Source of the DNA: Monarcha castaneiventris obscurior
Lineage: Eukaryota; Chordata; Aves; Passeriformes; Monarchidae
DNA: 64,000 nucleotides
Direction: 5' to 3'
Assembly: GCA_026261815.1 (NCBI GenBank)
Contig: JAMPIT010000510.1
Span: 15,968,001 to 16,032,000 of the forward strand
Each line of letters starts with the position of its first letter. Positions within the stretch are counted from its first letter, which is position 1. Shown in pieces: positions 35,317 through 48,500 of this stretch. Below the pieces are notes generated by a model. The model did not search any database. It saw only the letters and a program-made list of their open reading frames with translations, and had not been told where the DNA came from. Position numbers and translations under genes: made by a program.

Positions 35317-36687
35317 CAAGATAAAAAAGCATCCTAAAATCTTCTCTCAAAAATAATTACTTTGAAAGATTAAATGCACTATACTGGTGTAGTACGCAAC
35401 TGAAGAGGGCAAATGAGTCTCATTTTACTGTGTTTCAAAGCTGTCTAAACATCTATTGGCTGAAATTTTATCTTGAGCTATTGTGTGTAAATGTGCAAAA
35501 TAATTTAAAAAATCGAAACAAACAAACAAAAAATGAGCAGAAACAGAGTAATATGAAGGCACTGCTCAGTAAGCTCTGAAATGAATACTATCAAGGGCAC
35601 TCAACTGTGACACCTTAGCTTGGTGGCTATATCCTACTCTTAGTACATAGACACAGTAAAAAAAACAATGTATTTATTAATCCTAAAATAAAATCAATCT
35701 CTAAGCTTAGTCCTAATGAAACCCCACTGGCTGGTTCTCCTTATCAGTTCACCTTGTGTGTTCACATGATAGCAATATTAAGGACTTACACACTTAGATT
35801 TATTTTTAAAATGCAGCCAAATATTTCCCCATGCCTGCAGTTACCTCGCCTCCATGAGCTACACTCAGTTCTGCTTACAAACTCTGGCTAAGATCCTGCT
35901 TCTTTTGTCTGGGAGTAGGATTAAGTCTCATGATATTTAAGGGCAGTCCTCTAGGCACTTTTAAAGCAAGTGGTAGATATGGGAATGGTTTTATAAACAA
36001 TCCTGTTAGATGCTAACAGGATCAGAATGATTACTTCTACTATCACACTGAAAATGTGCCCTCAGAGAAATTTTTCTTCATCCTATTTACACTTAGGTAA
36101 GCCCTCTGCAGGAGTTTCAAACCAACCACAACTTTAAAGTAGTATGAGTCTGCACAGGGCAAAGAGATGTTATAGCACATACAGTCTGCAGTGAAAGAAT
36201 AAGCTTTTACATAATCTCTCTGCAATTTGGTATAGGTTATGCACCATCCCACAAACCCCAGTTCCTGTTTGTATGGAGTGAAAAGAAACAATTTTCAGAG
36301 AGCGGAGAGTTGAATAATTTGGGGTAGTAGAGAGATGTTGATCAAGCAGCTCAACTCTAGATGCTAAATATAAATATATGTCATGCAGTAAAAATTATTG
36401 TCTTGCTGTTGAGCTGTTCTCCTTGTATTTCATGAAAAAAAAAATAAAATCCCAGGAAGTCTAGGGGGCTTGTCCTAACTCTATGAGACTTCAGGTTCCA
36501 TGGCAGCAACATTAAGGGATATGCATAACAGTCAGATGCTTAAACCACTTTAATGCAGGTTTTCAGGTCAGCAGCTCTCAATACTTGAATATTACATTAG
36601 AGGGAATGAGAAACTTGTGCAAGCTCTGGAATTCAGCAAGAACAAAGAATTGCCAATATCTGTCTGTTAATACATTGATATTTACTT
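35317..36687. other. Unique DNA, no gene seen
   Basis: A short AAAC repeat occurs at 35515-35532 and an A-rich run at about 36435-36444. No frames or repeats of note otherwise. Confidence 0.5.
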
Positions 36688-37765
36688 CCTTTCAGGTAGT
36701 CCCTCCTGAGCCTTCTTTTCTCAAGATAAAACTCTCTGAGCTCCCTGAGCTGCTCCTCACAGGACTTGTGTTTCAGACCCTTCCCCAGGACCATTCCCCT
36801 TCTCCTGACACACTCCAGCAACTCAGTGTCCTTCTTGGAGTGAAGGGAACAAGACTGAACACAGGATTCAAGATGTGGCCTCACCAGATTGGGAGACAAT
36901 CACTGCCCTGGTCCTGCTGGCCACATCGTTCCTGATCCAGGCCAGGATGCCACTGTGCTCTTCTTGGCTACCTGGGCACATGCTGGACTATGTTCAGTCT
37001 GCTGTTGACCAGCACCCCCTGGTCCTTTTCCACTGAGAGTCTTTCCAGCCACTCTCCTCCCAGCCTGTAGCACTGCCTGGGGTTGTTGTGACCCAAGTGC
37101 AGAACCTGGAACTTGGCCTTGTTGAACCTCATACAATTGGCCTCGACCCAGTGATGCAATTTGTCAAAATCTCTTACTAAAGCCTGCCTTCCAGCAGGTC
37201 AACTCTCACAACGAACATTTTGTAGGTGTCCTCTACAAAATGATTGAGGGTGAATTCAATACCCTCATCCAAATCATCCATAAAATTGTTAAACTGGCCT
37301 GGCCCCAGTACTGAGCTCTGGTGTCACAAGCTGCAAACCGGATGTAACTCCACTCACCACCATTCTCTGGGCCTGGCCATCCAGACTGGTTTTTACTCAG
37401 TGAAGAGTGCACATGTCTAAGCCATCTCACAACGCTGTGTGAGACAATGTCAAAAGCTTTACTGAAGTCTAGGTAGACAACATCCACAGCCTGTCCCTCA
37501 TCCACTAAATGGGTCCTCCTCTCATAGAAGGCGATCAGGCAGGTCAAGCAAGGCTTGTCTTTCAGTCCTGTGCTGACTGGGCCTGATCCCCTGGTTGTCC
37601 TGCACATGCCATGTGATGGCATTTAGGATGATGTGCTCCATGACTTCTCCCTGCTACTGAGGTCAGACCGACAGGCTTGTATTTCCCCCAGTCATCCTTC
37701 TGACCCTTCTTGTAGACGGGCATCACATTCGTTAATTTCCAGTTAACTGGAGACGTCCAATCAAA
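36688..37765 (-). pseudogene. CR1 LINE, ORF2 relic without 3' end
   Basis: A minus-strand copy of about 1.1 kb. Translated pieces in order of the element are VDVVYLDFSKAFDIVSH (reverse-transcriptase motif A with both Asp kept, about 37440-37490), the middle segment with FNKAKFQVLHLGHNNP, and the C-terminal VRPHLESCVQSC and LREFYLEKRRLRRDYLKG segments near 36700-36890. They lie in different frames because of several frameshifts. The final C-terminal part and the 3' untranslated region are missing from the left edge, so this is a fragment bounded on both sides. It is better preserved than the 22962 copy. Confidence 0.92.
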
Positions 37766-37806
37766 GCTAGATCAAAACACCTTTGTTAATTGTCATTAAT
37801 TTAAGT

Positions 37807-37843
37807 GATTATGATGATAATGATGACGATGTTGATGATGATA
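37807..37843 (+). repeat. GAT-type trinucleotide microsatellite
   Basis: An imperfect run of GAT/AAT/GAC/GTT triplets ending in GATGATGATAT. Confidence 0.85.
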
Positions 37844-40542
37844 TATCTGGATAAAAAGGAGTGCTTGGGACATTCAAACACTGAGAGTAAAGGACATAGA
37901 GACAATACAAGCTTTAAGTAAGGACATTACAGGTACACACATTTAATACAATGTTTCAACTGTGTACATCCAAAAATCTTACATGAGTTCTTAGTTTCTT
38001 TTTTTTAACATTTTGACTTAGTTTTCGTACTCGTGGCAAACTGAAATCATGGCATAAATGGGGTAGAGTTGAAAATATTATAAGAAATATCTGTAGAGTA
38101 TTGGCTTCTGTAACTTCATAGCTAGGTTCCTTTAATTAATTTTTGGTATGAAAAGCTTTTCAACATTACTGTTTTACTTCTTGAGCATTCAGAGAGGATA
38201 AATTTAATTTCACAGAATTTGTTAAGCTGAACATTTCTTTGTTTGTACACCTGATAAAAATATATATGCATCTTCCAGATGGATGTTCCAGGTTTGCATC
38301 TGCTGGAATTTGTTTTTCTGAAAGACAGTGACTGGAGGAGAAACTGAAATTTCTCTGAATGTATCAGTGTTGTGCCAATACTTCAAAACATTGAAGTGAA
38401 AGTGGTCTGGAATTACTTGTCTTCACAATATTTTCATTTATGCCTTTGTAAAAATAGATGAAAAGCAAGTACGCATCACTGGCTATATTAAATATGTATG
38501 ATAACACATAAAAGTAGCTACCATTACAGTGAAGACCAATGCCTGCCTACTGACTAGTTTACTTTTGTCTTTGTTCTGCCACCACTATCAAATTTTTTGT
38601 GATTATTACTATTTGCTACAACACTGGAAAATTTTATCACACAAAGGGCTGAGACCCAGACTGTCTAAGGCACTAAGTACTTAACTCATGCTGAGCTCTG
38701 ACAGATCTAAGTGCTACCAAGGATTCAGGCCTGAGAAATTTTTCAGCATCTCTGAAAAATTTCCTTGTACAGCACGTAGTTTCTTAATGGATCTGTTGAA
38801 GCATGAAAAAATAAAAGCTAGATGGAAACCATCAAGGTGAATAAAACTTCTCTTTATTTTAGCACATAGAAACAGAACAAAAGGAAACACAAAATGTATG
38901 TGAATGAACTATCCCAGTACCTGTAAACTGCACTGTATTAAGCCTGCTGATTAAACAAATGAGTCATTTTCCTAGGATTTTGTCATTATTAATAGTGAAT
39001 ATATGCTTCAGCAGAGGTAAATCAATCCTTTGTCAGGGGGTCTGTCTAATCTAAACATTCAGGAAAAGGTATTGATGATATATTATAAAAATACTGACAG
39101 TTCTCTGAGAAGAAACATTCTGCTGGGGAGGTAATGCATATTTCTTTGGTCAGATTCCATCCATTAACATTTTCCATGTAGAATTTTATACACCATTTTT
39201 CTTCTTGGAGCTAACCTTATATCATCAAGAAAATATTCCCAGACATCTACAGTGGAATGCAAAAACATTTCAATTTTAAGCCTGATCACACTGCAGGAGA
39301 AATTACATAAAAATGTATTCATTTTGAGTCAATGTCAGCTAATTAGCCACAGAGAAATCTAATATATCAGAATTAATAAGTCTTTATATCGTACCTGTCT
39401 TCCCTGATGTCACCAATGTTTTGAAACAAGTGAATTATTTCCCAGTACTTCATTTGTTTTCCCACACTTTGGGTTTCTTTGGCTATACCACATGCTGACT
39501 TTCCAGAAGTACAGAAAGACCCAAGACTATAAATCTGAGCACATCTTTATGAAGAAGGCTGATTACAAGCAGTATGGAGAGAATCACAACTATTGTAACC
39601 AGCATTCGCACCGGCTGTTTTCCCCAATTCTTCCTTCAAAGCTCTGCCTCACATGCTTCAAATCTTCCTTCTACACACTTGGAAGTCACCACATACCAAG
39701 AGACAATGCAGTGAAAGGCTCACTGTGAGAGAGTCCCTGATTTAACTAATCAGAAACCTCTTTCTTAAGGTTTCTATGAAAAACCTTCTCTTTTGAAAAT
39801 TCTCATACCTCTGAGTTCCATATTACTTTATACAAGTAAGCTGTTAACTGCATGAGGATTCTTACCAAAATCAACAGATGGAGAATCCAAAAGGAACAAA
39901 CCCCCATCAATAACAAAGCTAAATCTATAAAAAAGCACCAAAATTATTCAGAAAGATATTTTGTAAATGTCTGATATCCACTAGAATTTTCTTGGCTGCC
40001 CCTGGGCATATCATAAGCCCCAAAGAATCCATTTCTTTAAGATAAATTCTATGATAGTGCTCAAGAAACTTTAGAAAAAGACTCCTTCTCTGTAATGCCT
40101 ACTCTATCACATGACAATTGTGAGCATACTCAATTAGTAAAATTAATAGCGAGTGCTCAGTAGTCTGAGGCAGCTTCATTAACCAGTTACTTTACCTTAA
40201 AATGAATTTTGCATTTAAAATAAAGCAGGAAGTTTGAGTTAAGTAACTTGTTCTCTTTTGATGAGTTCTCTACTCCAGTGTACCTTGAAGATAGTGTTCA
40301 TATTTTAAAGCTTCCCTTCAATAAACTGCTCTTTTCTTAAATCTCCAGCAGTTTGCCCACCCCAGTTCCTGTTTTAAGCCACCATTTCACAGACTTATGA
40401 AAATGAAAAAAATCTCCTTCTCTGCCCACCTGCTTCTACCAGGAGCTGCGAATGCCTCCCACATTCCTTATTTTATGCTATAATTAGAACAAATATTTTA
40501 AATACAAATGTTCTCTACTTCTCCTCCTGATGTCTTTGTTGA

Positions 40543-40575
40543 TCTCCTGTCACTCTCCTGTCATCCTCCTGCACC
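40543..40575 (+). repeat. 11-bp tandem repeat, three copies
   Basis: TCTCCTGTCAC, TCTCCTGTCAT and a more diverged CCTCCTGCACC stand head to tail. Confidence 0.8.
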
Positions 40576-41537
40576 ACCTAGAAAGACTTTGAGTACTGAA
40601 AACTGAGTTTTCTGCTTTTTTATCTAGGGCTTTGATTTAGTTAGCACAAGAAATATTAAACTTCTTTGTTACACATTTTTTCTTGTGGGTCTCTGCAGGG
40701 CCTGTATTAAATTAATAAAAAGCTTCCAGAAGATCCTTTAGCTCATTCTGTGCTTCACCTTCTCTCTCTGTATTTGCACCTGTGTGAGCCCTGAAAAGCA
40801 GATTTCCATATACTAATTATTCCCTTTGAAGCAGACAATAGACACTGGGATGCATTTCAGTCTTACTAAAAGATCCCTTCTTTATTGCCCCAGAAATATC
40901 CCCGTATTGGAGCCGGGCCATGGCATGTCCATCACATTTTTTTTGCTTTTAGATCATACAGCATTGCTCTGGACATGGCAGAGGCTATCACTGAGAGCCG
41001 TTCCCTGTAGAACCCTCCTCTGCTGCCAGACCCAGAACAGAGAGGTGTGATGCATTATTAGCCAAGGGTCACAGCTACAGCCTCTCACAGGCACGTTCTT
41101 TGTTCTGCCTACCTTGTTCAGCAGAACCCAGTTCCTCACCACAAGGACTAAAGACGGCAGCAGCCTCTCTGGAGACAACCTGAAGTAAGCTAAAATGCAG
41201 CAAAAGAGCTACCAGAAATGAGCAGAGGGATAAGTTCATATTTTTCCTGTCAGTCATCTCTTTGCTTGAAAACAAATAGCAATCCAACAGCTACATACCA
41301 TGCATCCACTAAAATGCTTTCTGTGTCTTCCCACCCCCATCATGATGACTTTTCTACAGACTACTCAAGTCCCACAAATCTGCCAGACTGTGAGCTAGCA
41401 ATAAGATATTTTAGGACAGCTGGAACTGTTATTGTTAGGTGTGGTTTAGGCAATAACGGCTGCTTTTTATTCCCATTATGCCTATAAATGGTTACAATCT
41501 TTTGTTTAATGTTTCTGAGACTTTGACACACTTGAAA

Positions 41538-41733
41538 TAGAATTAGTGAATATTCTGAGTTGGAAGGGACCCACAAGGATCATTGAAGTCCAACCCCTGG
41601 CCCTGCATATGACAACTCCAAAAATCACACCATGAGCCTGAGAGCATTCTCTAAAAATGTCTTGAATTCTGTCAGGACAGAGGTGTCTGCTTCCCTGGGT
41701 AGCCTGTTACAGTGCCCAAACACCCTTGTTATG
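41538..41733 (-). mobile_element. CR1 LINE, short 3' end
   Basis: ATAGAATTAGTGAATATTCTG, then GAGTTGGAAGGGACCCACAA, GGATCATTGAAGTCCAACCC and TAGCCTGTTACAGTGCCC, match a minus-strand CR1 3' end. The GACCCACAAGGATC form marks a different subfamily from the CTTAAAGATC copies. Confidence 0.9.
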
Positions 41734-44700
41734 ACCCAACCTGGCCAGCTTGCTTAAAGGTACCTTTGCAGCCTCACTGATAACCTTCAGCAGCAGCATC
41801 TATTAAGGGAAGAAGCATGTATTCATCAGTCATAAAATACAGAAGACAGGTAGAAACTTCTGTATCTCTGTAGAATGAGAAAAATCCTATTGCCATAATA
41901 GTGAAGCCCAAGCAATTGAGCTGATTGGAAAGGGAAGCAGCAATTTTGAGAGTGGGTGGTTGCTGCCAGGGAGACTCATCCTGATCTGCACAGAAGGGCA
42001 GAGGCCAATGGCTGTTCTCTGTGTGATTAAGAATGTGCCTGCCCAGCTTGAATTTGATGAAGCATCTCAGGAGGCTGGTAAGTGTGCCACAGCATGTGCC
42101 TTATTTATACGTGTAACGACTGCATTCAGAATTGAGAATTGCAGGATAGTCAATGTTAAGAACAAATAAACAGATAAAAAAACCCTGAATGTCTGTGTGT
42201 AGCAAAGGTATTCAGAGATACCTGACCCATAGTAAATCAGATAGATTTTCTGCTGCTGCAGCAGACAGATAGAGTAAATATGCACTAGTTTTTCTAATGG
42301 CTTGTATATTGCTCTCAGTGATAAGTTCATAGAGAAAACCTTGTGTCTAAAAACCTGTCCTGCAAGTGGAGTGTTCTTCACACAAGAGAACCTCAAGATG
42401 CCTGCTCAGAAACACAGTACTCAGTGCAGTATTATGATTCCATTTGTGTAGCAGTGTACTGGCCAAAATTCCCAAGCAGGGCATTTGAGTAGGACTGCAG
42501 GAATAGTGATCAATCTTAAATTGAAGTGCCATAGATTAATACCTCAGTTCTTCAGTAAATCTCTGTTTATTTTACTGTTACTGCCTGGAATAAAACCATA
42601 TTGCAAAGCTGCTAACCAGCATGTAGCACTGTAATACAGGGAGCAGAAAATTTCAACAAAGTCATCATTAAAAGTTTGAGGCTTCCTGGGAAAACCTTAC
42701 CACAATAAGAAAGGAAGATTGTCCAACAAGCTTCAGCTGCTAGATAAGGAAACACCACCATCATTAATTTAATGTCCTGGAAAGATGAAATGGTCAGTGA
42801 TCAGAATCAGCTCTGTAACACTTGGATTCCAAAAGAGTGTGACTGGTCATGTCTCCCAGATGTTCCTTGTGGTGGTACTCTCGGTTTCACCCCAAACCCT
42901 GTGAATTAAAACAAACAAATAACAAAAAACAGCACTACAATAAATTTTTTATATTCAAAATATGGTTAGATTTTGACTGCTGACTGCATGTATCTGAATG
43001 CTTATTTTAATAATAAGCTATGTCTAAAGGATTTTCTTCTTTATTCATACTTAACTCCATAATGCCATTTTCACACTTTGGAACATTAACGTGTATTAAA
43101 CATTGCACTCTGTGGGCTTAGGCATTACCACACACTTCTTCAAAATTGGTCCAAGGCTGTAAAAATAGTATTTGCACTACTATAAAATAGCCCCAAAGAG
43201 GTAAATCGTTGGCTCAATATGGTAATCAAGGATGTTCTGGGCTAAAGGGATGTTTTCAGAGATCATGACTCTACTGCAATTAGAAGTAAAAAAAGTCTTG
43301 CCCTTTAGTTCCTCTTTACCATTCTTATGTGCCACAGAAATTACATCACTAATTTCCAATTTTAAAGTTTAGGCTAAGTGACAGGACATTCAAAGACCCA
43401 CTCATTAGTTCTCCTGGTGATTTAAATAATCCTTACACATCAGGGTGCATATAAAATACGTTCTTGGGATCATAGAATCCTGAAGACAAATAGCTATATG
43501 ACTCCCTTATGCTGCCTTCATATTAGTTTTCAAATAGACAAAACATTAAAATAAATAATGTTAGAGACATCTAAGAAGGAGACATTTATTACAGTAAGTA
43601 AATGCATTTACTTTTCTCCTTAGTACATTTTTATGAGAGACTGTGAAAGGATTTTAAAAGCTTTGCTTTGAATAGGTGTCCCAATACAGCTGTCTGATAA
43701 AACTGGGACTTTGACAGGACCCCAAAATGCATCAATCCCCCAGACGCATACAGAAGCGATTATGAATATTTTTCAACCATTCAGATCAACAAAAATGGAG
43801 ACAAAAAGGTGTATTTCAAGAGACAGTATGTGCACTTACAAGAAATTTTTAAAGAGCAAATTACTAAGTGGATCTAATGAAGACCATGAGCTTTTTTGGG
43901 ATTGTGGTACCCATCGTGTTCCAGCAGCTGTACTGATTGACTGAGCTAGGGCCTTGGTTGTAGCAAATACATGCTTTTATCTCTGGCTAGAAATGTGGCT
44001 CAGCAGCTGCTTGGTTCAGGCACCTGTTCAAACATTGGAAGTATTCCTGGAGGTCTGAGCAAGCTTTAGTGATTAGGAAGAGGTTAGCAATAGTCTGGGA
44101 CAGAAATTCATTATTAAGGGGCAAATGGAAAAATCTAGAATGGCTGTGAAGGAAGTCTTTGTGAAACTCTGAAGAAATTAATTATGTCATCTATGTCTAG
44201 TGAATTCAGTGGGAGCAAACCCAAGTTCATTAAAAAAAATTGATAAGACCTCCTACTAAACTTTTGTGTATTCTAAAAAACCAGTAAGAATGATCTCTTC
44301 TTTTTTGAAATATATGAATTGGTTTACATAGTTTTCTGATCTTGCTTTGTTTTCAAGTAAATATTCTATTTCTAATATAAATAATTGATAATTTGAGCAT
44401 TCTGTGTTTATATATATGTATAAATATATACATTATGTATCTAATCCATTTTCTTTCATTTATAAAAATGAAAATCTGCCCCTTAAGCCACTGAGCTTCT
44501 GTACAAATGCAAGAAACTGCTTCCAGAGAACTCCTTTGCATCCTTAGTCATCAAGCTTTCTTCCATTATTCTTTCTTCTAGGGTGTCTCATTACTTGACT
44601 TTTCAGATAGTATTGTTGCCCTAAGTCAAATACAAATGCATGAATAATAAAAGGATACATTTTCTATTTTGTGTTTTACTTGAGAAATAAATTCTAAAAT

Positions 44701-45480
44701 CTCATCTGATAGCTAGATGAAGCCAATTGTGTATTTTAGATTTGAATTAAATTCAAACACCTCTGAAAGAGTATACAGTTCAGATGGAGTCTTCCAGAGA
44801 AATATCCAAGTGTTTTAGGCTAGTTGGCTTGGTACATTTATTCCTGATTCTCCATACCATACAACAGTGCCTTGTCAAGGAGCTGGGTGTACCTTTTTAT
44901 GTACGTGATGGATGGATATACCCTAGTAACTTGCACTGTGGGTAAGTTTATAGCCAGTAACAGCAATAGCAACCCTCTACTGTTTCCTCCCTAATCTTAC
45001 AAGCATTGGTGAGCACAGGTTAGTTTGTGATTAAATGGTTCATGACATTGGAAGTGAAGGTCAACCTCTGCTCCTCAGAGAAACTTCACTGATTTAAGCA
45101 CTACCCTTCACAAATTGCTGGACTCCTCCTGAGCTCACTGGCAGTACTCAACTCCTCAGTCCTTGTGCAAGCTGCTTCCCCAGGGCCACCGTATCCACTG
45201 GACCTGCAGGGGAAGATGCTGCATTTGCAGGTACGCAAATCTCTTGGGACCACGCTGTGGTGCACAGACAGTTGGGACAGTGTGGCCCTCCTCTGGGCCA
45301 GGCACACACTGCCATCCCTGCACCTTCTCCGTCAGTCTTAACAGAGAAAACTCAGGTCCATATAGACGTTTAGAAAAAAAATTATTTCAATAAGGGCAAG
45401 CTTTCTTTTTGCAGCCTGGGCTGCATAGCTAAACTGCTGAAATTCACTCCTGTATTGGAATTGGTCTGCCTCTTTTTTTC
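41734..45480. other. Unique DNA, no gene seen
   Basis: No repeat above about 30 bp recognised. A possible short exon at 41970-42077 is discussed under findings. A TA-rich patch lies at about 44404-44440. A GC-richer patch of unknown nature lies at about 45110-45330. Confidence 0.5.
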
Positions 45481-45499
45481 CTTTCTAAGCATTATCCTT

Positions 45500-45570
45500 G
45501 CTGCCAAGGAAACCTGGTGCAGGAAGAGCAGTTTGGATAGCCTGCACACGGCTCCTGTTGCTAAGGAAAC
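45500..45570 (+). promoter_or_regulatory. Pair of RFX X-box-like motifs
   Basis: GCTGCCAAGGAAAC (45500-45513) and GTTGCTAAGGAAAC (45557-45570) both approximate the RFX-family X-box (GTTGCC-AT-GGCAAC type). They share orientation and start 57 bp apart. Function is inferred from motif similarity only. Confidence 0.35.
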
Positions 45571-45599
45571 GCCTGATGATGCCTGTAGACCTCTGTGCA

Positions 45600-48500
45600 G
45601 GGCTCCTAGTGCAGGTGTGCACTTACAGGGCTGAGATCCACATGGCTGAAACGACTATGGAGAAATCATAATTGCTGTTTTTCATTTAGTTTGATATCAT
45701 GAAGGTCCTAAGCATTGAGCGTCTGAGATTGATTTTCCAAAATCATGGCATTGAGAGCAATCTCCTGTATTCTGTTAGCACTGCTGCCTGCCTGTGCCTA
45801 TAATCACTTTAGCACAAAGCAAATAACCAAGTAACTCCTGTAGCTGCCATGTCCAATTCCCTCACTCTCATGCTCTGGTATTCTGAAGAGATAGATAGGA
45901 AGGAGACATAGAGAGATATGATCAGTTTGGAAATGCAAATAACGACTCTTCAAAAGGTTTTAGCATATCTGCCTAGCTAGTGTACAAAAGCTTCCTAAGA
46001 ACAGTGGAAATTATATGTATTGTTAAAAACCACAAGCTGGAAGGATATTAGAATAATTCTCAAGAGTCCCAGTGATATTTCAAATGTGTCTATTTTGAGC
46101 TGAGCTTATATATGCAAAATCACATAACTAATCTGATGACATTTCCAGTCTCCCACAAGGATTGACACTTATCTGTTCATTATCTGACCTTCATGGGCTT
46201 CTCATCAGATATGCATGAGTGCATTTGTAAGGCCCCAGAAAATTCACTCAATGTGACTCTTAAAAAGGGCTTCGGGTTGTTCATGTACTCTGAGTGAGAT
46301 GCAAGGGAGAAATACCCACAAGATATTCTCAAGAGGTCAAAACAACAAAAAAACTTTACTGGCAACTTCAGAAAATTAGAGGACTTTGGCAAAAGTTTAA
46401 AACACATAAAACACTTCTCAAAGCATTAACTTTGCCCATTCGCAGCTAATTTGGGCCCATTGCCCAAATTCGTAAGCTGCAAGCCTATCCAATTTTAATT
46501 TATTCAAAACTCTGAGAAGAGGGAATTAGAAGAAGAAGGAGAATGAGAGAAAGACAGAAAAGACAAAGAAAAGAACAAGTCTGGTCGCAGCAGTTCAGCT
46601 GATAGAAATTCCAAGAGGAGGTAGGGTCAAGACGTATGCTCACCTCATGTCCTGGGTTAAATACCTTTTGGTTTTCCTGGGCCCCTCCCAGTTGGGACTT
46701 CCAGCTATCTGGCCATTCTGGGGCAAGAATGGGGTGCCAGAGGCAGGTGTAGAGCATTGCCTCTGGTGTGCCAGGGACTGGTGGCCACGGCAGGGCTGGG
46801 ATATACCAAAGTCAAGGCCTGACCTGCCCCTTTTCCCCACCCACACACCTGAAATATTTTGAGATAGCCAGCCTTCCAGTCCCTCACAGCATTCAGATAT
46901 TTTATTATACTGGCACTTCTTTTACTCATTTCAGCTTACATTCCACAGAAATTTTTCCCCTTGTAACTTAGTCATTGTTCTCATACCAAGAGTGTAAAGA
47001 TTCAAAACTAATTGCTCAAATGAATTATTTATCAGAAATAAATCGAACATGGAAGGCAAGCAAAAATTTCCTATGTGACATAGACAAAATTTTACACGTC
47101 AATCCAACATGTTCAGGACACACGCTGAGTGTAATAGGAGCGCAGATTCTTAAGCCATTCCTGTATATTATTTGCAATATATGAACTCTGGGTGTGTACA
47201 CTGTTGTAGCCCCCTCTCTGCCTCAGTCTTTGAGGCCCTCAGTAAACATCTTGTAGGTCTGGCCAAATAAAAAGGAGATGCATAAATGAATGACTGGAGG
47301 GTTTTATGAGTTTAGGGATTATATTGACTGCAAAATAGGAAGCAGCAGCTGGAAATTAACTGAAAGCCCAACTTTTAGCTTTCTTATTAAAAATGTAATA
47401 AAAGCTTCAGTAGTAGAATGTTGTTATTCTTTAGTACATTTCCAGATACCAAAATACTGACCACATCATGACAAAAATAATGAAGTTAATCCAAATGTTC
47501 AGCATCTCTCTGCCTGCCCAGCACACATGAACTAATCACAGGGCAGGCTCTGACTCACTTTTCTGTTATAGCATCCTAAACTATAAAGGAGAGGACCTGT
47601 AAGAATCCAGTAAAAACCTGTTACAGAACTGAATCCAAAATTTCCAAGAAGAAAGAAAAAAAGTTTTGTCAAAAACAAAGCCCAGCTTCCCTGGACATTT
47701 GTAAGTAGAGAATCCTGACCCACACTGCATTGCAGTGAGATGTTACCTTTAGGAGAGAAAGGGTTAGATGCAGTTCAAACAAGAGCTGAGATACTTGTGT
47801 TTTCCCCCTGTATTTCCATTCCTACTTCCCTTTAAATCAAATGTAACTATCAGTCCATAGAGTTAGAGGTGCAATACTAAATAATGAATCATGTGACTAA
47901 CATAATATAAAGACAGGGAATACTCAGATTTGGGATGGCACCAGGAATATCATTGTGCTGCTGTGGTGTTCCCTGTCTGACAATATGATGGATACAGGGA
48001 CCAAGTAAGACTCTTCAGAGTGACCAAAGTTTAAATACCAGAATAAAACAAAGTGTAATGAAAAAGATACACAGCTCTGCTTAAATATTTTTTGTTGCTC
48101 TTTTGCACTATTTCAAACCTCCCCCACTGACTTCAGCATTAAATCCCATGCTGTCTGCCAAAACAACTCGCTTGTCCTTCTGGAGGATGCTTTCCAGAAA
48201 AAGATATCACATATGACCAGTGTGCTGAGAGCAAGCCTGTGGAGAAGTGGCAGCATAGTAAGCACTGCTCAGCCAGGTTTAGGGGCCATACACCTACCAT
48301 AAAGGCCAGGAAGACTCCTGGGAAAGCTGTTGTCCTCTCTGCCTTCAAAAATCTCTCAGCCAACTACTCTGACTCAGCCTAAGTCTGATGGGGGAAACTT
48401 TTATTCAGTTAGCCATTGATTTCTAATTAGTCAGCACAGTGAAATCATAGCAATGCCACTCTTTCTAACCCCTGGTGACCTGAGAGGTCCCAAGAATGAA

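Larger units (their letters stand above)
37766..41537. other. Unique DNA, no gene seen
   Basis: Holds the GAT repeat at 37807-37843, the 11-bp triplet repeat at 40543-40575, and a more GC-rich patch at about 40830-41200 that I cannot classify. Open frames are below 100 codons. Confidence 0.5.

Noticed and set aside
46648..46900. TGTCCTGGG-starting stretch as another LTR
   Set aside because: No CA end or target duplication could be found, and the body does not match the 5572 LTR.
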